Shown: positions 34,655-48,782, counted from the stretch's first letter. The stretch is 64,000 nucleotides of DNA from Diphasiastrum complanatum (GCA_029204225.1 CM055092.1:74252857-74316856), one strand, 5' to 3'. Made by a program: numbers and translations. Notes: generated by a model not told the origin, from the sequence alone.

Positions 34655-35694
34655 AAAAAGACCCTTTGTAAAGATTCTTTTTATATTTTTTCTCAAATTT
34701 TTCTTACACATGGACCAATCAAAACACTCAAATTTGAAATCTACGTAACGTAACTTTTTGAGTCCACATTTTGATTCCATACTAAAAATGGCATAACTTT
34801 TTAGTAATAAGTCCGAATTTAGTGGAGTTTGGTGCATTAGAAAGCGCTCAACAAGGGCTTTCCAATGATATGTTAGATGGCATACTTTTTGTGAAGAATT
34901 GCCAAAAATTGGCAAATCTAGCTTGATAAAAAACCATGTAGAATAGTGTAAATTGTGTACACAAGTGGGTCCCACACATGTGAGGCCATGATGCCACATG
35001 GGAAACCCATCCTAATGTAGGTTAGGTCAAGTCAAGTGAGTTGTTCATGTCTATTTGGTGGTCATCCCTACTTTATAGGACCTACACCTAAGTTTAAGGT
35101 GAAAATTTGACCAACTAGCTACCTACCAAGCATAACTCTAGGAAATAGACTAGGGTTTCATTTTAGGTCAAGGAGAGTGAGTTAACTTCCTTATTACATG
35201 CTGGAAATCCACCTAACTTCAAGAAGGAAGTCGAATTTGCTATGTATTCCCTCTCTCCATAGTGAGAAGATAGAAAATTTTTGGAGCTCATTGGCAATCT
35301 CAAGCTAGTTCACTATGTACATTGAGTTTTTGTGATCCAAATGAAACCAAATCAATTTCTACTTGTTTCTCAGGTTGAAGGCCGTACTACAGCCTGTAGT
35401 ACACACGTGTGGGCTCGGATTTCAATGTTTATCAATGCTTTTGATTGTTAATGCTTGTTGTTTGTCAAATTGCCAATCTAGATCAACTTTTTTGTGTCTA
35501 GTTTTTTGATAGATTGTTAAGCAAGCATCCAATCACTCTTGTGGATCTTTTGTCGATCCATTTATGGTCCTAAAGTACAGTACTTTCACACTTTTGAGCT
35601 ACAATTAAAAAGTTATGGCAATTCAAAAGTATTAGTGTTATAATATTTTAATAATAAAAAAGGCATCTTGCACGAATTCTTAAAGGGTCTTTTT
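34655..35694. mobile_element. TIR element (MITE-like) carrying a nested solo LTR
   Basis: Exact 13-bp terminal inverted repeats AAAAAGACCCTTT (34655-34667) and AAAGGGTCTTTTT (35682-35694). Flanks GGAGTTCTAAATCTC and GGAGCTCAAAACTC may be an eroded target duplication. Without the 701-bp LTR and its 5-bp duplication the element is about 334 bp, non-coding, and splits the Copia frame between FRQL and MVGSL. Confidence 0.75.
34890..35590 (-). repeat. Solo LTR, 701 bp, inverted relative to 33575-34275
   Basis: Starts TGTGAAGAATTGCC and ends GTACTTTCACA on the plus strand, i.e. the reverse complement of the first solo LTR. Exact 5-bp duplication CTTTT on both sides (34885-34889 and 35591-35595). 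By eye the half nearest 35590 is nearly identical to the other copy, while the half nearest 34890 differs at roughly one base in nine. Confidence 0.95.
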
Positions 35695-35699
35695 GGAGC

Positions 35700-36326
35700 T
35701 CAAAACTCATGTAGCTGACGAAATAGAGTAGCGTCAATATGTGCACTATCATCAATACGAGATAATTTTTTACTAGCTTCGCAAGGGGTGATGGAAGGTT
35801 TGCACTCTGTCATGTGAAATCTCTCCAATATCTCGCCCACATACTTGTTTTGACATAACCTGATATCACTGCCAGTTTGCCATACTTTGACACCCAAGCA
35901 GTATTGCATAAGATCTAAATCTGTCATCTCAAACTGGTTGCATAACCTGGCTTTGATAGAATGAGTGAGGTCCTCATCATTGCCCGTGATAATGATATCA
36001 TCAACGTAAAGTACAATCAAGGCAATGCTATCTTCGTTTATAAGAACATCAAGATTTGGATCTGAATTTGTTCTTACAAACCCATGAGAAAGAAAGTAAT
36101 TGTCAATGCGTCCATACCATGCGCGTGGTGCTTGCTTAAAGCCATAAAGTGCTTTGTGTAGCTTACATACCTTCTGTACCTGTCCTTTTGCCATAAAGCC
36201 CTGCGGTTGGACCATGTAAATTTCTTCCTCTAAGTCACCATTCAAAAATGTGGACTTCACATCCATTTGATGGATCTTCCACCCAAAATGAGATGCTAGG
36301 GCAATGATAAGCGTAGCGTAATCCAC
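35700..36326 (-). pseudogene. Copia reverse transcriptase core
   Basis: 208 codons on the minus strand: HFGWKIHQMDVKSTFLNGDL, KALYGFKQAPRAWYGRID, the polymerase box VLYVDDIIITGN, DLMQYCLGVKVWQ and CKPSITPCEASKKL. Open throughout, but it starts after a rearranged segment and ends in the TIR element, so the polyprotein is broken. Confidence 0.95.
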
Positions 36327-36475
36327 TTAACCACTGGAGCAAACCACCATGCTTGGTTATCTCATGAAAGATCTCACTTCGAAGCAGGTGATGAATGGTG
36401 ACCAACTACATGGGTTACTACAAATAGCAGACAAAGCTTGGGACATACCAATTGAGTCCAAGAAGTCCAAGCGAT

Positions 36476-36796
36476 CTAGAACACAGACATCGTCACATCC
36501 GCATGAAACTTTGTTCTAAACACCCATTTGTTGTCAATGGGTTTCTTTCCAAGTGGTAGATCAACCAACTCCCATGTATCATGCTTGTGGATGGATTCTA
36601 TCTCCTCTTCCATTGCCCTCTGGCACTCTTTATGATCTTTTGCCTCATCAAAGGTTGATGGCTTTCGACACTTCAAAATGTCACTCATTAGGGCATAGTT
36701 CACATGATAAGGATCGGGAGACTTCCTTTCCCGCGTTGATCTTCTCACTTCTCCTTGTGTGCTAGATCCTGGTTGACTTAGCTTTGCATCTTTCAT
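36476..36796 (-). pseudogene. Copia reverse transcriptase N-terminal segment
   Basis: Minus frame: RRSTRERKSPDPYHVNY, AKDHKECQRAMEEEIESI and DLPLGKKPIDNKWVFRTKF. These are the conserved lead-in to the Copia polymerase. The next 140 bp (36334-36475) do not encode the expected continuation. Confidence 0.9.
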
Positions 36797-37991
36797 GATC
36801 TTTTCATACCATTTTGGTATCTTAGATTCAGGTGATACACTATGTGAAGAGTATGTATCCCAAGGAGTTCCAAGTAATGTCTCTTACTTCCAACCGGTTT
36901 CTCCTTCATTGCTCCTATTGGCAAGTACCATCCCATAGGCTCTTGAATAGGTGGTGTCCTTTCATACTCGCCCTCTCGACTCTCATCTTCACGTGCATCA
37001 TCTTGTGGAGTGTCTTCTTCATCTTCTTCTTCCAAAATTGTGGGAAGTCTTTTGATGCTTTCACCACTTGCATGGTCTTCATCTTCATACCTATGTGTCT
37101 CATCAAAGATTACATATTTGCTAATGTGAATCTTGTTCATTACATAATCAAAACACCTGTATGCCTTCGTCCTCTCGTCATAACCGATGAAGATACACTT
37201 GATTGCTTTGGCATCAAGTTTCTTTCGTTCTTCCTTTGGCACATGTATATAGGCCTTACATCCAATGACACGAAACTTGTCGATTTTTGGCTTTATTCCT
37301 AGAAATGCTTCTTCGGGAGTCACATTTGGAACCGCAACTATAGGGCTCCTGTTTTGCAAGAACGTTGCCGCACTGCACGCTTCCGACCAAAGTGAATCGG
37401 TCAAGCCCATTTGCTTCATCATGGAACGTGCACTCTCCATAAAATAGTCCTGTTTTTCCTTTAAGCTACACCATTACTATGCGGTGTGTGTGACTGTGTG
37501 AATTGTCTTTTGATGTCATGTTCCTTGCAAAAGTCCTCAAAATCATCAAATTTGTATTCGTCCCCTCTATCAAATTTTAGCACTTTAATGCATGCATCCA
37601 GTTGGTTCTCTACCAAAGTCTTGAACTCCTTGAAGCGAGCAAAAATGTCAGATTTCTTCTTCAAGAAATAAATCCATGTCCTCCTAGAGTAATCATCTAT
37701 GAAAGTCATAAAATAACATGCTTTACCCAACGACATGGTCTTCATTGGGCCGCACAGGTCGCTGTGAATAAGTTCCAGCAGTTTCTTAGCTCTTGCAGCT
37801 CCACCTTTCTTGAATGTCTCCCTGTGATGCTTTCCCATGACACATCCTTCACATATTGCATGATGATCATCCTTCAATGTCGGGAACCCTATTACCATCT
37901 TCAGCTTTGCCATCAATCTCAAGCTCCCATAGTTCAAATGACCAAGTCTTCTGTGCCACAACTCAGATTGAGATGTTGTTGAGATAGCCAA
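36793..37991 (-). pseudogene. Copia GAG-pre-integrase and integrase
   Basis: Two overlapping minus frames. 37461-37991 has LWHRRLGHLNYGSLRLM (the H..H zinc part), CEGCVMGKHHRETF, LIHSDLCGPMKT (first catalytic Asp) and TFIDDYSRRTWIYFL. 36793-37440 has SLWSEACSAATFLQNRSP and the C-terminal GCKAYIHVPKEERKKLD...IFIGYDE segment. A frame change separates them near 37450, where the catalytic Glu region (SHTPHSNGVA) ends. Confidence 0.95.
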
Positions 37992-38398
37992 ACATATTCT
38001 CCTGGTTTTGCAACATCCAATTTATAAAGGCCACAGTTACTATCTCTATAACCTTTCGCCACCACTTTATGATTGTGGTTCACATCCCTCATAAGGCATC
38101 CATCCTTGACAAATTCAACCTTAAGATGTTGATTAGCCATTACTCCAACAGAAAGCAAATTCTTTTTGAGTCCAGGAACATAAAGCACATTAGGGATTTT
38201 CTTGATTTTACCATCAGGAAACTTTACAGATACATTGCCCACACCCTGTATTTGGCATTCCTCCCCATTGGCTTGAGTGACCTTATCCCCATCATGGATT
38301 GGTGAGAATTTTTCAAACCAAACATGTTTCCCGGTCATATGCCTTGTGGTGCATGAATCTATGAACCATTTGGAACCATCATCAACCTGGGATGCCAA
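37934..38398 (-). pseudogene. Copia protease, altered active site
   Basis: Minus frame: KWFIDSCTTRHMTGKHVWF, then NGEECQIQGVGNVSVKFPDG and VLYVPGLKKNLLSVG. The retropepsin active site normally reads DSGA or DSGS; here it is DSCT, so the catalytic loop glycine is lost. Otherwise well preserved. Confidence 0.9.
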
Positions 38399-38435
38399 TG
38401 CCGATGAGAAGACACTTCTCTCGTCATCTTCTCCA

Positions 38436-38618
38436 TCATCTTTGGCAATTGCCTTGTTGAGTCACTTTTCCCGCCTTTATGTCCGCTTTCTTCTTGTAAC
38501 ACTCACGTGCCCAATGACCCGGTTTGTGGCAATAGTAACATTTGTCTTTCTTCTTCTTTTTCGTCTTTGATGATGACTCTCCCTCGTCATCATCATCCTT
38601 GGATTTCTTGGGAATCAT
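38436..38618 (-). pseudogene. Copia Gag zinc knuckle
   Basis: KKDKCYYCHKPGHWARECYK is a CX2CX4HX4C knuckle preceded by a Lys/Asp/Ser-rich stretch. It lies between gag and protease with a frame change on each side. Confidence 0.9.
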
Positions 38619-38705
38619 TTTTCATCCTTGCTTGCCTTTAGCAAGCAAGGCTTGATCCTCCTATGGGGTTTGCCTTGACTTCACCACTTCGCGACACTGC
38701 TCTTT

Positions 38706-39272
38706 CTACAACATGATTCCGTGGAAGTCTTCAAAAGTAGGCAATTTCTCCCTCGAGGCAATGCTGCTCACAAACATCTGTAGTCCTTTCGAGACACCGC
38801 TCATTGTGGTATGTACCAATTCAACATCCCTAATTGGTTCTCCAATTGCCACAAGTTGATCTCTGAGCTCCTTTATCCTGGTGAAGAAGGATCCCACTGA
38901 TTCACTTTCTTCCATCCTTACTGCATTCAATCTCGACTTCAAGAACATGGCCCGAGCTGGATTGCAAGTTTGAAATTGCATACTAAGAGCTTCCCAAGCT
39001 CCCCTAGCCGTCGTGGCATCACTTATATGAGTGATCACATGGTCTTTCACTGAAAGATTGATTAAGGACAATGCCCTCTGTGCCTTTATATCAAAGGCCC
39101 TCATGTCACCTGGAGTGGTATTTGGCCGGACTTCAATACCTGCCACAATCTCCCATAACTCTTTCTCCATCAAAATGCTCTTCATTTTGAATTTCCAGAT
39201 GTTGTAGTTAGAAGGCCCATCAAGTTTGCTTGCATCGCCCAAAATTGCCTCATTGATGTTTGCCATTTTCAA
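38706..39272 (-). pseudogene. Copia Gag (UBN2-like)
   Basis: 188 codons from ATG 39270-39272 or the second Met at 39264-39266: KLDGPSNYNIWKFKMKSIL, LIDLSV-like ALSLINLSVKDHVITHI, ARGAWEALSMQFQ, LKSRLNAVRMEESESVGSFF and HTTMSGVSKGLQMFVSSIAS. This is the capsid-like domain of Copia Gag. The frame is open and is interrupted only before the zinc knuckle. Confidence 0.95.
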
Positions 39273-40039
39273 ACTGCTTGAAACTCCACCTGGAGGCTAT
39301 AAAGTGTATGCCGAAGCCAACCGTGATGTCAAAAATAAAAAATAATGACCTGCAATTTTTGGCTTACTTGGCCACCTGCAGCTCTTTCGCCAAATTGAAA
39401 GCCAAACTGGCGTCACTTTCCAAAATGTTTCTCGTCACCAACTCCAAGCTACCTGCCCAGTGGAATGGTGAAATCACTTTTGGCGCACTCCGAACACTTT
39501 CTCCATGGCAATTACTCTATTTTGGCATACCGTACTTGCAGGTACAGTCAGGGTGCCCTTCGTTTGGAATCTATCGTCTTTCGTTTGGCCAAAACAGTCT
39601 AAAGGAGGTGAAAATAAGGGCGATATGGGTTTTTGAATTGTTTCTTCAGTGTGAAGAAACTTCACCTTTCAAAAAACTTGGGACCCAACAGTTTTTTCAG
39701 TTTGAAAATTTTTAATGAAAAGAAGGCCTATTTTGCCTTTCAATTCTTCAAGGCCCTTTCAAGGCCCATCTCCACCACTAGTCTTAATCCGACGGTTGCT
39801 ATAGTCTTTCGAACTTTCAATCATATCCGTTGATCGCGTTGGACCTCCATCCAACAATCCTGCACATTTGTGTGCCTTGAAGGTTTGTCTTCCAGCCGCT
39901 ATGCACTTCAAAGCACGGAGTCCCTAGTCTCACTCAATGCGCGCGACTTCTGCGCCTCCCTCCTCCTCCTCTCTCAGTGATGGCAGCTCCAAGCCTTTAT
40001 ATCCAAACTATGGAAATTTGTGATTGCTTCAATCCTGCA
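39273..40039. other. Upstream flank of the Copia element
   Basis: The 5' leader and LTR of the minus-strand Copia should lie here, but I found neither a primer-binding site nor a partner repeat below 33284. A 151-codon plus frame (39260-39715) has no recognised motif and is probably chance. Confidence 0.45.
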
Positions 40040-40250
40040 CACTGGCTGAACCACGGCCGCCCACGGCCTCTCCACACAACTACAACAATAGTAGGGCAGC
40101 CAACTGGATCTCTGTCAGCCATTGTCTCTAACTCATCAAATCTGACATCTCTAACAATCTTGATCTATCTGATGTCAGGCATGTAGATCCTGTAGTATGA
40201 TGAATGAACATCATATCCTACGAGGAATCTCCCATTAAGTGCTCCAAGTC
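40040..40250 (-). pseudogene. Copia integrase C-terminal fragment
   Basis: Minus frame: RFLVGYDVHSSYYRIYMPDI, a TAG, IKIVRDVRFDELETM. This is the GYD..S..YR.Y.P......RDVRFDE block that ends Copia integrases. It lies isolated, directly behind the gag-like gene at 40218-42528. Confidence 0.7.
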
Positions 40251-42528
40251 TCGAGCGTAAGTGGCTACCGCGCGGACTGTTGGATCAGGACAATTGAAAT
40301 ATTTATTGGCAAATAGGGTGAGAGCCCTTTGGGCGTCTACATCCGTATAACAACCGTGCTCTGATGGAATTCTTGGCCAATTGAGGTTCTGAATAGTGAT
40401 ATTGTCCATTCCACCCATTTGAATCGTCGTGTGCATGGCAAGAAGTGCGCGTTCACCTGTAGTTGTTGCAGACTTGTCACATAGGCCATGATGGCCGCAA
40501 GGTCTCTTTCAAAGAACTATTGACGCCACTCTGGTTTTGGTTGGAGGGCAGGTAGTGCTAGCAGCTCGTTGCCTTTTATTGTCTATGGCGAAAATGATAT
40601 CTGCCAGCCGTCTCTTGATGACTCGTGGGAATACTTAGCTAGAAATTCGTTTATTTTCTCCTCCATGGACTTTGGTCGTCGGAAGGCCCGGTTGGCAGAT
40701 ATGGTGCACAAGCCTCTTGATGACAAGGCTTGTCCTTCCTCTTGGCTTTGGCTCGGACCTGCGTCTTGGCCTTGGTTTCGCATGTCAGCACCCATATCAG
40801 CTGGGCCTTGGCCTTGTCCTTTGGACCCTTGATCTTGACTTATCCCCCCTGTTGCTTGTTGGCCTTGGTCCTGGCTCGTGCTTGCCTGTGCAGCATAAAA
40901 AATAGGTGGCAGTGGAATCACCACTCGGGTGGGTTGGGTCTTCTTCTCCATCTATTGCTGGCAAGCCTTGAGGGCTTGTTTGGCCTGGGTGAGCTCGTGA
41001 GTTGCACTTGTCCGGTACTTGTCGAACTCTGTCTGGTAGCTGTTTAACGTTTGGCTATATACCTGCACCTGACGCCTGAAGAGATTCATCTCTGCTTGAG
41101 AGAGCAGCCTTGAGTCTGGTGCAGGTTGAGCTAGCCAGACGAGTTTTTCGCTTTGTAATGCTTTTACTTCTGCTCCTAGGCACGTATTCTCTGGTTCATA
41201 AATTTGTAGTTGTGCCTGGAGGAGAGCAACTTGTTGGGATGCTTTAGACTAAAGCTTCTGCACCTTCGTGGAGGCCTCTATCAGCGCTTTGGAGAGGCTT
41301 TGGATATATTGGTTGAGGCCATCTTCCTTCTACTGTAGCTTGGCAATCTCTTAGTGCCCATCTTGTTTATGTTGTTGAGTTATAATAAGCTCTTTCTATA
41401 GCTTCATGAGTTCCACTCGCAGCTGGGTGTTGCTTGTCGCCAAGTGGAGTATCCTACTCTCCAAAATGGCTCTGGCTGCTACCACCTCCTGGATGTATGT
41501 CCCCAAGGTTTGGTACACCATCATTAAATCTGTTGGAACAACCGGTACGCTGGCACTGAGAGGGGCTTGTGTGGTAGCGACCCCAACAACTGGTGGACCG
41601 TCATCGTCGTTGTCTTCAATCAGGTTCTCAGGGGACCTTTTTTTATCTGGGGCGGTGGAATCTGTCTGATCTGGTGATGGTATGAAAATTGTCTGAACAA
41701 ATGTGTCATTAGGCAACGGTTGGTTGCCCTCGGCAATCTTTGATGGCGAAACAGGTGGTGTGAGAGAAAAACAGTGGAAACGGGGGTGGGGACTATTTGT
41801 CCAAATGAGAGGATGGGTGTAATAGAGGGAAACTAAAGTGTGGTGTGGAGCACGGAAGGCGAGGATGCAACGGAAATGGTCTGTCGTGGTGGTGAAAAGT
41901 TGATGACTTGCATCCACGCTAGAGTGTCCAAAGACAACTGAGAATCAGAGGGGTTAAACTGGAGAGGAACAACGGTGGAGACAAGAGCAATGGAGGGCGA
42001 TAGTGATGGAAGGGATAGTAGATAATGGAACAAAAGTGGAAGTGGTATCAACAGAGGAGACTGGAGTGGAAACAGAAGCAGTCGTGGATGGAATAGAAAG
42101 AGGAGTGACAACAGAGACAAGAGGAGGAGTTTGTACAAAAGAAAAAGTGGCGGTGGTTGATGGAGTGGTTACTATTGTGGTGGTAGTACATCTTCTGGTG
42201 AGATGAGGAGGAAGGGGTAGCGCCACACATTCTTTTGTTGGCCGTTGTATCAGTAGCTACAGGTTGGGAGGATGTGGATGCAATAGATGGCAGATAAAGG
42301 TTAGTGTGCGGCATGATGGAAGATAGAAGGCTGGAGCGGCGGAAACAGTGCACTTTTTTCTCAAGAAGGCGCCTAGAAAAAATCCATTGCCTCAAGAAGT
42401 GGGCCAACAATCTGAAGCCATGGTTGAATCAGAGTATTAGAAGGTAAGGGCCAAATCTGTGTGACTGAGGGTATCTCACGCTAGATCACTTGCTTGGTGC
42501 CAGAGTCTTCAGAAGATGAAGAGGCCAT
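40218..42528 (-). pseudogene. Degenerate coiled-coil Gag-like protein, unclassified
   Basis: On the minus strand, from MASSSSEDSGTKQ (Met at 42528), frames switch several times through a Ser/Pro/Thr-rich region and an acidic segment (NLIEDNDDDGPPVV). A long Leu/Gln/Glu-rich helical region follows (41396-41917 continuing to about 40950) with stops, then a Gln/Gly-rich low-complexity stretch (STSQDQGQQATGG; GSKGQGQGPADMG), and finally a 72-codon frame (40218-40436) with YTDVDAQRALTLFANKY. The order acidic, coiled coil, disordered, folded end is Gag-like, but no CCHC knuckle or known domain is visible. It may belong to the same element as the Gypsy pol fragment at 43583-45140. Confidence 0.4.
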
Positions 42529-43582
42529 GTTAGCAGTGATAGTTAAAGTGTGAAAACGTGGAAAAAATGGTAGACAAGAAAAAAAGAGGTGAGAACGAGA
42601 AAAACAATGAATAACAAGTGTTGGATTGTAATAACTATAGTTCAGAGTGCATATTTGGATTCAAAATATGCAGATGAGGGCTTGTGTAAAGTTTGGTCGC
42701 ATTCGGAGAACTTGGAAATTTCAGTGAAAAATTGAATAGAGCTTCGCTAGCAAAGTGACAAATGACTCAAATTCAGCCCTTATGTAGCGGAATTTAGAGT
42801 GCGTATTAGGTGAAATCCACTTTTCCTTACTCAGTTCAACCCAAATTTTGGTAGGACCTTCTTCACAAAATTCTAAGGCCTCAGAAAAGTCTACGAGAGT
42901 TCAGAAGGTGATTTGACTGCCCTGCGAGGGTTCGACTCTCACAGGAGGTGATCTCTCACACAACATGTTTCTGTGGTTGGATTTTCAAGATTAGACCATG
43001 TAGGTAGGCTAGTTTCACTACTCTAATTCCATTTATGCCCCTTGAGAATGTTGGTATGATGATTTTGATGCTCTACGAAGATTATGAAGATTCAGCTTCT
43101 AAAAACCCTCGCATACATTCAAAATTGATGATTTCTCCATCAAGAACTCTTGCAGAGGTTCTCATGGATGCATCTGGGTCAGATTTAGTGACTGTCCAAG
43201 TTTCAAGAGCTATCTCCCAAGGGATCTCCAAAAATCATGAAAAAAGTGCTCTTTTAGAGTGTTTTTTGACGAGATCTTGAGATTCTCTAATATTTAACTT
43301 TTGCAAACTGGTAATCTACTTCATCCATGTTAGATCTGACTGTTGGTAGTTCTCTGGAAGTTCTGATAGATATTTGGTAGATCCAAATGTTTAATCTAAT
43401 AATCTGCTTCCCTCTTGATCCCATCTGGATCTGGATCTCTCTTGGATCCTGATGGATTTCTCCGATGGATCTAGCTTGATTTGGCTTGATCTTCCTAGAT
43501 CTAGTTGTGATGGCCTAGCAAATTAGCTTTTCGTACATGCCACCACCAATCTGGATCTATCTCACTATGGTGGCCAGTACTT
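42529..43582. other. Non-coding stretch
   Basis: An 81-codon plus frame (43035-43280) has no known motif. The part 43330-43530 is rich in GATCT words. No LTR ends were found. Confidence 0.5.
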
Positions 43583-45140
43583 CTACAACCAGCTACCGTT
43601 GATGGGTGTGTCGAATGGTGTCCCATCTAGCTTCTCTAGATTCACGGCTCCATGATTAAGAATTTCTTTGATCCGATAAGGACCTTCGCCTGTGAATTTT
43701 AATTTTCTCTTGATCGCCTTGGTTTTATACATTAAGACCAAATCTCCGGAATGAAGATGCTTTTTTTGTAACCTACGATCGTGCCAGGCTTTGCGTCTTT
43801 CCTTTTCAGCTGCCAGTACATGCACAACTAGTAAGCGTGTTTCACAGAGTTTATGTAGAGCTTCGTGGCGTAGTTGTAGAGATTTGGATTCATTAAGGTG
43901 TTGCATTGTGGCAACCCTTAATGAAGGAACTAAAAACTCTATTGGCATTATAGCATCCTGACCATATACCAATTGGAAGGGTGTTTGATCAGTGCTTCCT
44001 TTATATGTTGAATGCCCACAGAGCAGCATGCAACTTGTGTTCCCAATCTGATCTGCTAGCTTCAACTATTTTCGTGAGCACGCTACACAGGATCTTATTG
44101 GATGATCCTGCTTGCCCATTACCGCGAGGATAATAAGACGTACTGGTTCTATGGATCACGAAGAATTCCTCCAACAGGACCTTGATGGTCTCATTGATTA
44201 AATGACTTCCAGGATCACTGACTATCTCCACCGGGAATCCAAAGCACACAATGATATTTTCAAAAAGGAACTTGGCAATGGTCCTAGCATCAGCTACTCT
44301 TACTACCTTGGCTTCGACCCACTTGGTGAGATAATCGATGGCTACGATTATGTATTGAGCCTAGGTACTCCTTGCTGCAGGGTGAATTGGACCGATGTAA
44401 TCCAATCCCCACTTTTTGAATGGTGCTTGGGCTAAGACCGGGTGTAGTAGGTCATAATTCAATCTCATTGGTCTCCTTGCCCTTTGGAACACATTGCACT
44501 TCCTCATGTATTCCTCCGTATCCTTATGAATTGGCCACCAACATCCTGATTGTAGCATCTTGCAAACTGTAATGTTGGATGCAAAATGGCCTCCACCCAT
44601 GCCTTCATGTGAAAGCAAAATGATTTGGGTGGCCTCATGAGGAAGAATACACCATCGAAGAATCCCATCTAATCCTCTTCGATACAATTGGATAGCAATC
44701 AGCTGATAAGGTCTAGCTTTCAAGATCAATTTCCGCTGATCCGCCTTTGGTAGTGATTTGTCTGGTTGGCCCCGCATTAGATATTCTACAATGTTGGCAG
44801 CCCATTTTGGTATTGTGTCCACGTAAAATAAGGCAGCATCAGCCAGCTCATCGTCGGGTTGGGTTGCAACCTCCTTTCCCTTGGTTCGCGACACATGATC
44901 TGCCATGTAGTGTTATTTTCCCTTGCGGAAAATCAAACTCCAACAACAGAAGTAGTCATCTGGTGATTCTCCCTATGTTGCAAGTTTTCTTAACGAGATA
45001 GAGCAAGGGTTGATGGTCCTTATAAAAAACAAAATGTGTGGCCATCAGGTAGTGCCGAAATTTCTTAACCACATAGATTAGCACCAGTGCTTCCTGCTCT
45101 GTGGTTGAATAATTCATTTCTGTATCACTGAGCTGTCGCC
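43583..45140 (-). pseudogene. Ty3/Gypsy RNase H and integrase
   Basis: Minus strand, in order. RNase H: MNYSTTEQEALVLIYVVKKF and ATHFVFYKDHQPLLYLV (about 44990-45125, two stops after it). The integrase zinc domain is in 44361-44906: HEGMGGGHFASNITVCKML, MRKCNVFQRARRP, WGLDYIGPIHPA. The integrase core is at 44001-44249: GFPVEIVSDPGSHLINETI, YYPRGNGQAGSSNK. The tail is at 43583-44065: QLVYGQDAIMPIEF, HSGDLVLMYKTKAIKRKLKF. Catalytic D, D and E positions are recognisable, but frames change at about 44340 and 44050. The upstream polymerase, protease and gag of this element are missing. Confidence 0.85.
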
Positions 45141-47621
<2,481 letters not shown>

Positions 47622-47791
47622 GGATGATATTTAGCTATATTCTACGACATTTTGAATATGGACAATGTTGGGTGTTTAGTTTCATTTTATTGTAACTCTT
47701 GTACCTAATACTGGAACCCCCCCCTCCCCCAACTTTCACTTGATGCAATTTCGATGTCCAAGATCAATCTGATGTTATCCTACAGACAGGA

Positions 47792-48193
47792 ATGGTTGCT
47801 CTCTTCGCAAGCTACCAAATGGATTTCTCCACTCATCCTTATCTCATACGTAGATCAAAGGCTATTGCTTATATAAGGGTGGCATACTCCGTCACTACCA
47901 CCATTCTTCTTCTTCTCCCTCTTCCTTTCTTCATTGACAAAACAAGCTTGAGAGTACACCGCCAATATACAAGCGTATTAGCAATGATTCAGCACATATT
48001 TGGTAAGAGGTTTCATGCTATATCCTTCATGAATATGGAAGGTTTGATTATGAACATATGTGCAATGAATAATTACATGATGTCTTGCACACAAAGGCTC
48101 AACATTTTCAGCGCTGGAGCATGGCCCATTAACTGTCATTTTGCACTCTTCTACATTGTTGTGATTAATTGGCAATCACTTTACATGGAGTAA
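47792..48193 (+). CDS. 133-codon open frame of unknown status
   Basis: ATG-initiated frame with a hydrophobic stretch (TTTILLLLPLPFFI, about residues 36-49) that could span a membrane. No known motif, no homologous segment elsewhere in the window and no clear promoter. It may be chance; listed because it is the longest ATG frame in this region. Confidence 0.15.
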   Translation: MVALFASYQMDFSTHPYLIRRSKAIAYIRVAYSVTTTILLLLPLPFFIDKTSLRVHRQYTSVLAMIQHIFGKRFHAISFMNMEGLIMNICAMNNYMMSCTQRLNIFSAGAWPINCHFALFYIVVINWQSLYME

Positions 48194-48693
48194 TAGTTTG
48201 AATGAAATCTATTCATCGCTGGACCAGCAATGGTAGAGTGCTGAAAAAGGTGTAGAATCAATATGCTCTTGCATAGAAAACTTTTTATATGAGTAATAGA
48301 TCATTCATAGCTATAAGTCCTCGTTGGGACAACGATGGATAGCCACCTTAGAGTGCACTTGAATGCTTGTGAGCATCTCTCTTTTCTGATTTTGAACTAA
48401 GTACGTAACTTTTGGTAGCCCATCGCTGATGGACAACGATGAACCACTTGTTTTTTAACTACACTTATCCTCTTTTCGATGAAGATCCATATATTGTATG
48501 TATGTTGACATAACAAGTGTAATGTATGTCCTTTACAGCCTTGGCTGTGGCTCACTATGGATACTTGAGTCTTTGACTCTAATCCATCTGTTTTCAAAAC
48601 ACTTTGAAATCTGTCAAACCAGGTATGTAAATAAATGGCAAACACTTTTTTGATTGTAGTAAAAAGTAGGTATATGTAATGCTATACTTCTTA

Positions 48694-48775
48694 ATGTTAA
48701 AAGTATAGTACTAAGGACCATAAATGGATTTTTGAATGATCCACAAGGGATAGATGAGAGTGTGGCTACTTTAGG
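48694..48775 (+). repeat. 5'-end fragment of the solo-LTR family
   Basis: TGTTAAAAGTATAGTACTAA then GGACCATAAATGGAT and GATCCACAAGGG match the first 60-80 bases of the 33575 LTR, after which similarity stops. Confidence 0.7.
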
Positions 48776-48782
48776 GTTATGT

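Larger units (their letters stand above)
33284..39272 (-). mobile_element. Copia element (gag to RNase H) with nested insertions
   Basis: On the minus strand the order is gag, zinc knuckle, protease, GAG-pre-integrase, integrase, reverse transcriptase and RNase H, ending at a stop (33284-33286) after FTKALSKEKFETFRAKLGL. Two insertions split it: a solo LTR (33575-34275) in RNase H, and a TIR element (34655-35694) between reverse transcriptase and RNase H. A small replaced segment lies at 36334-36475. I could not find a matching LTR pair; sequence beyond 39273 and below 33284 should hold them. Confidence 0.85.

Noticed and set aside
36832-37302. 156-codon plus-strand frame
   Set aside because: It is the antisense shadow of the Copia integrase and has no motif of its own.
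33284-39360. LTR pair for the minus-strand Copia element
   Set aside because: No sequence shared between 32950-33284 and 39273-40040 could be found by eye.
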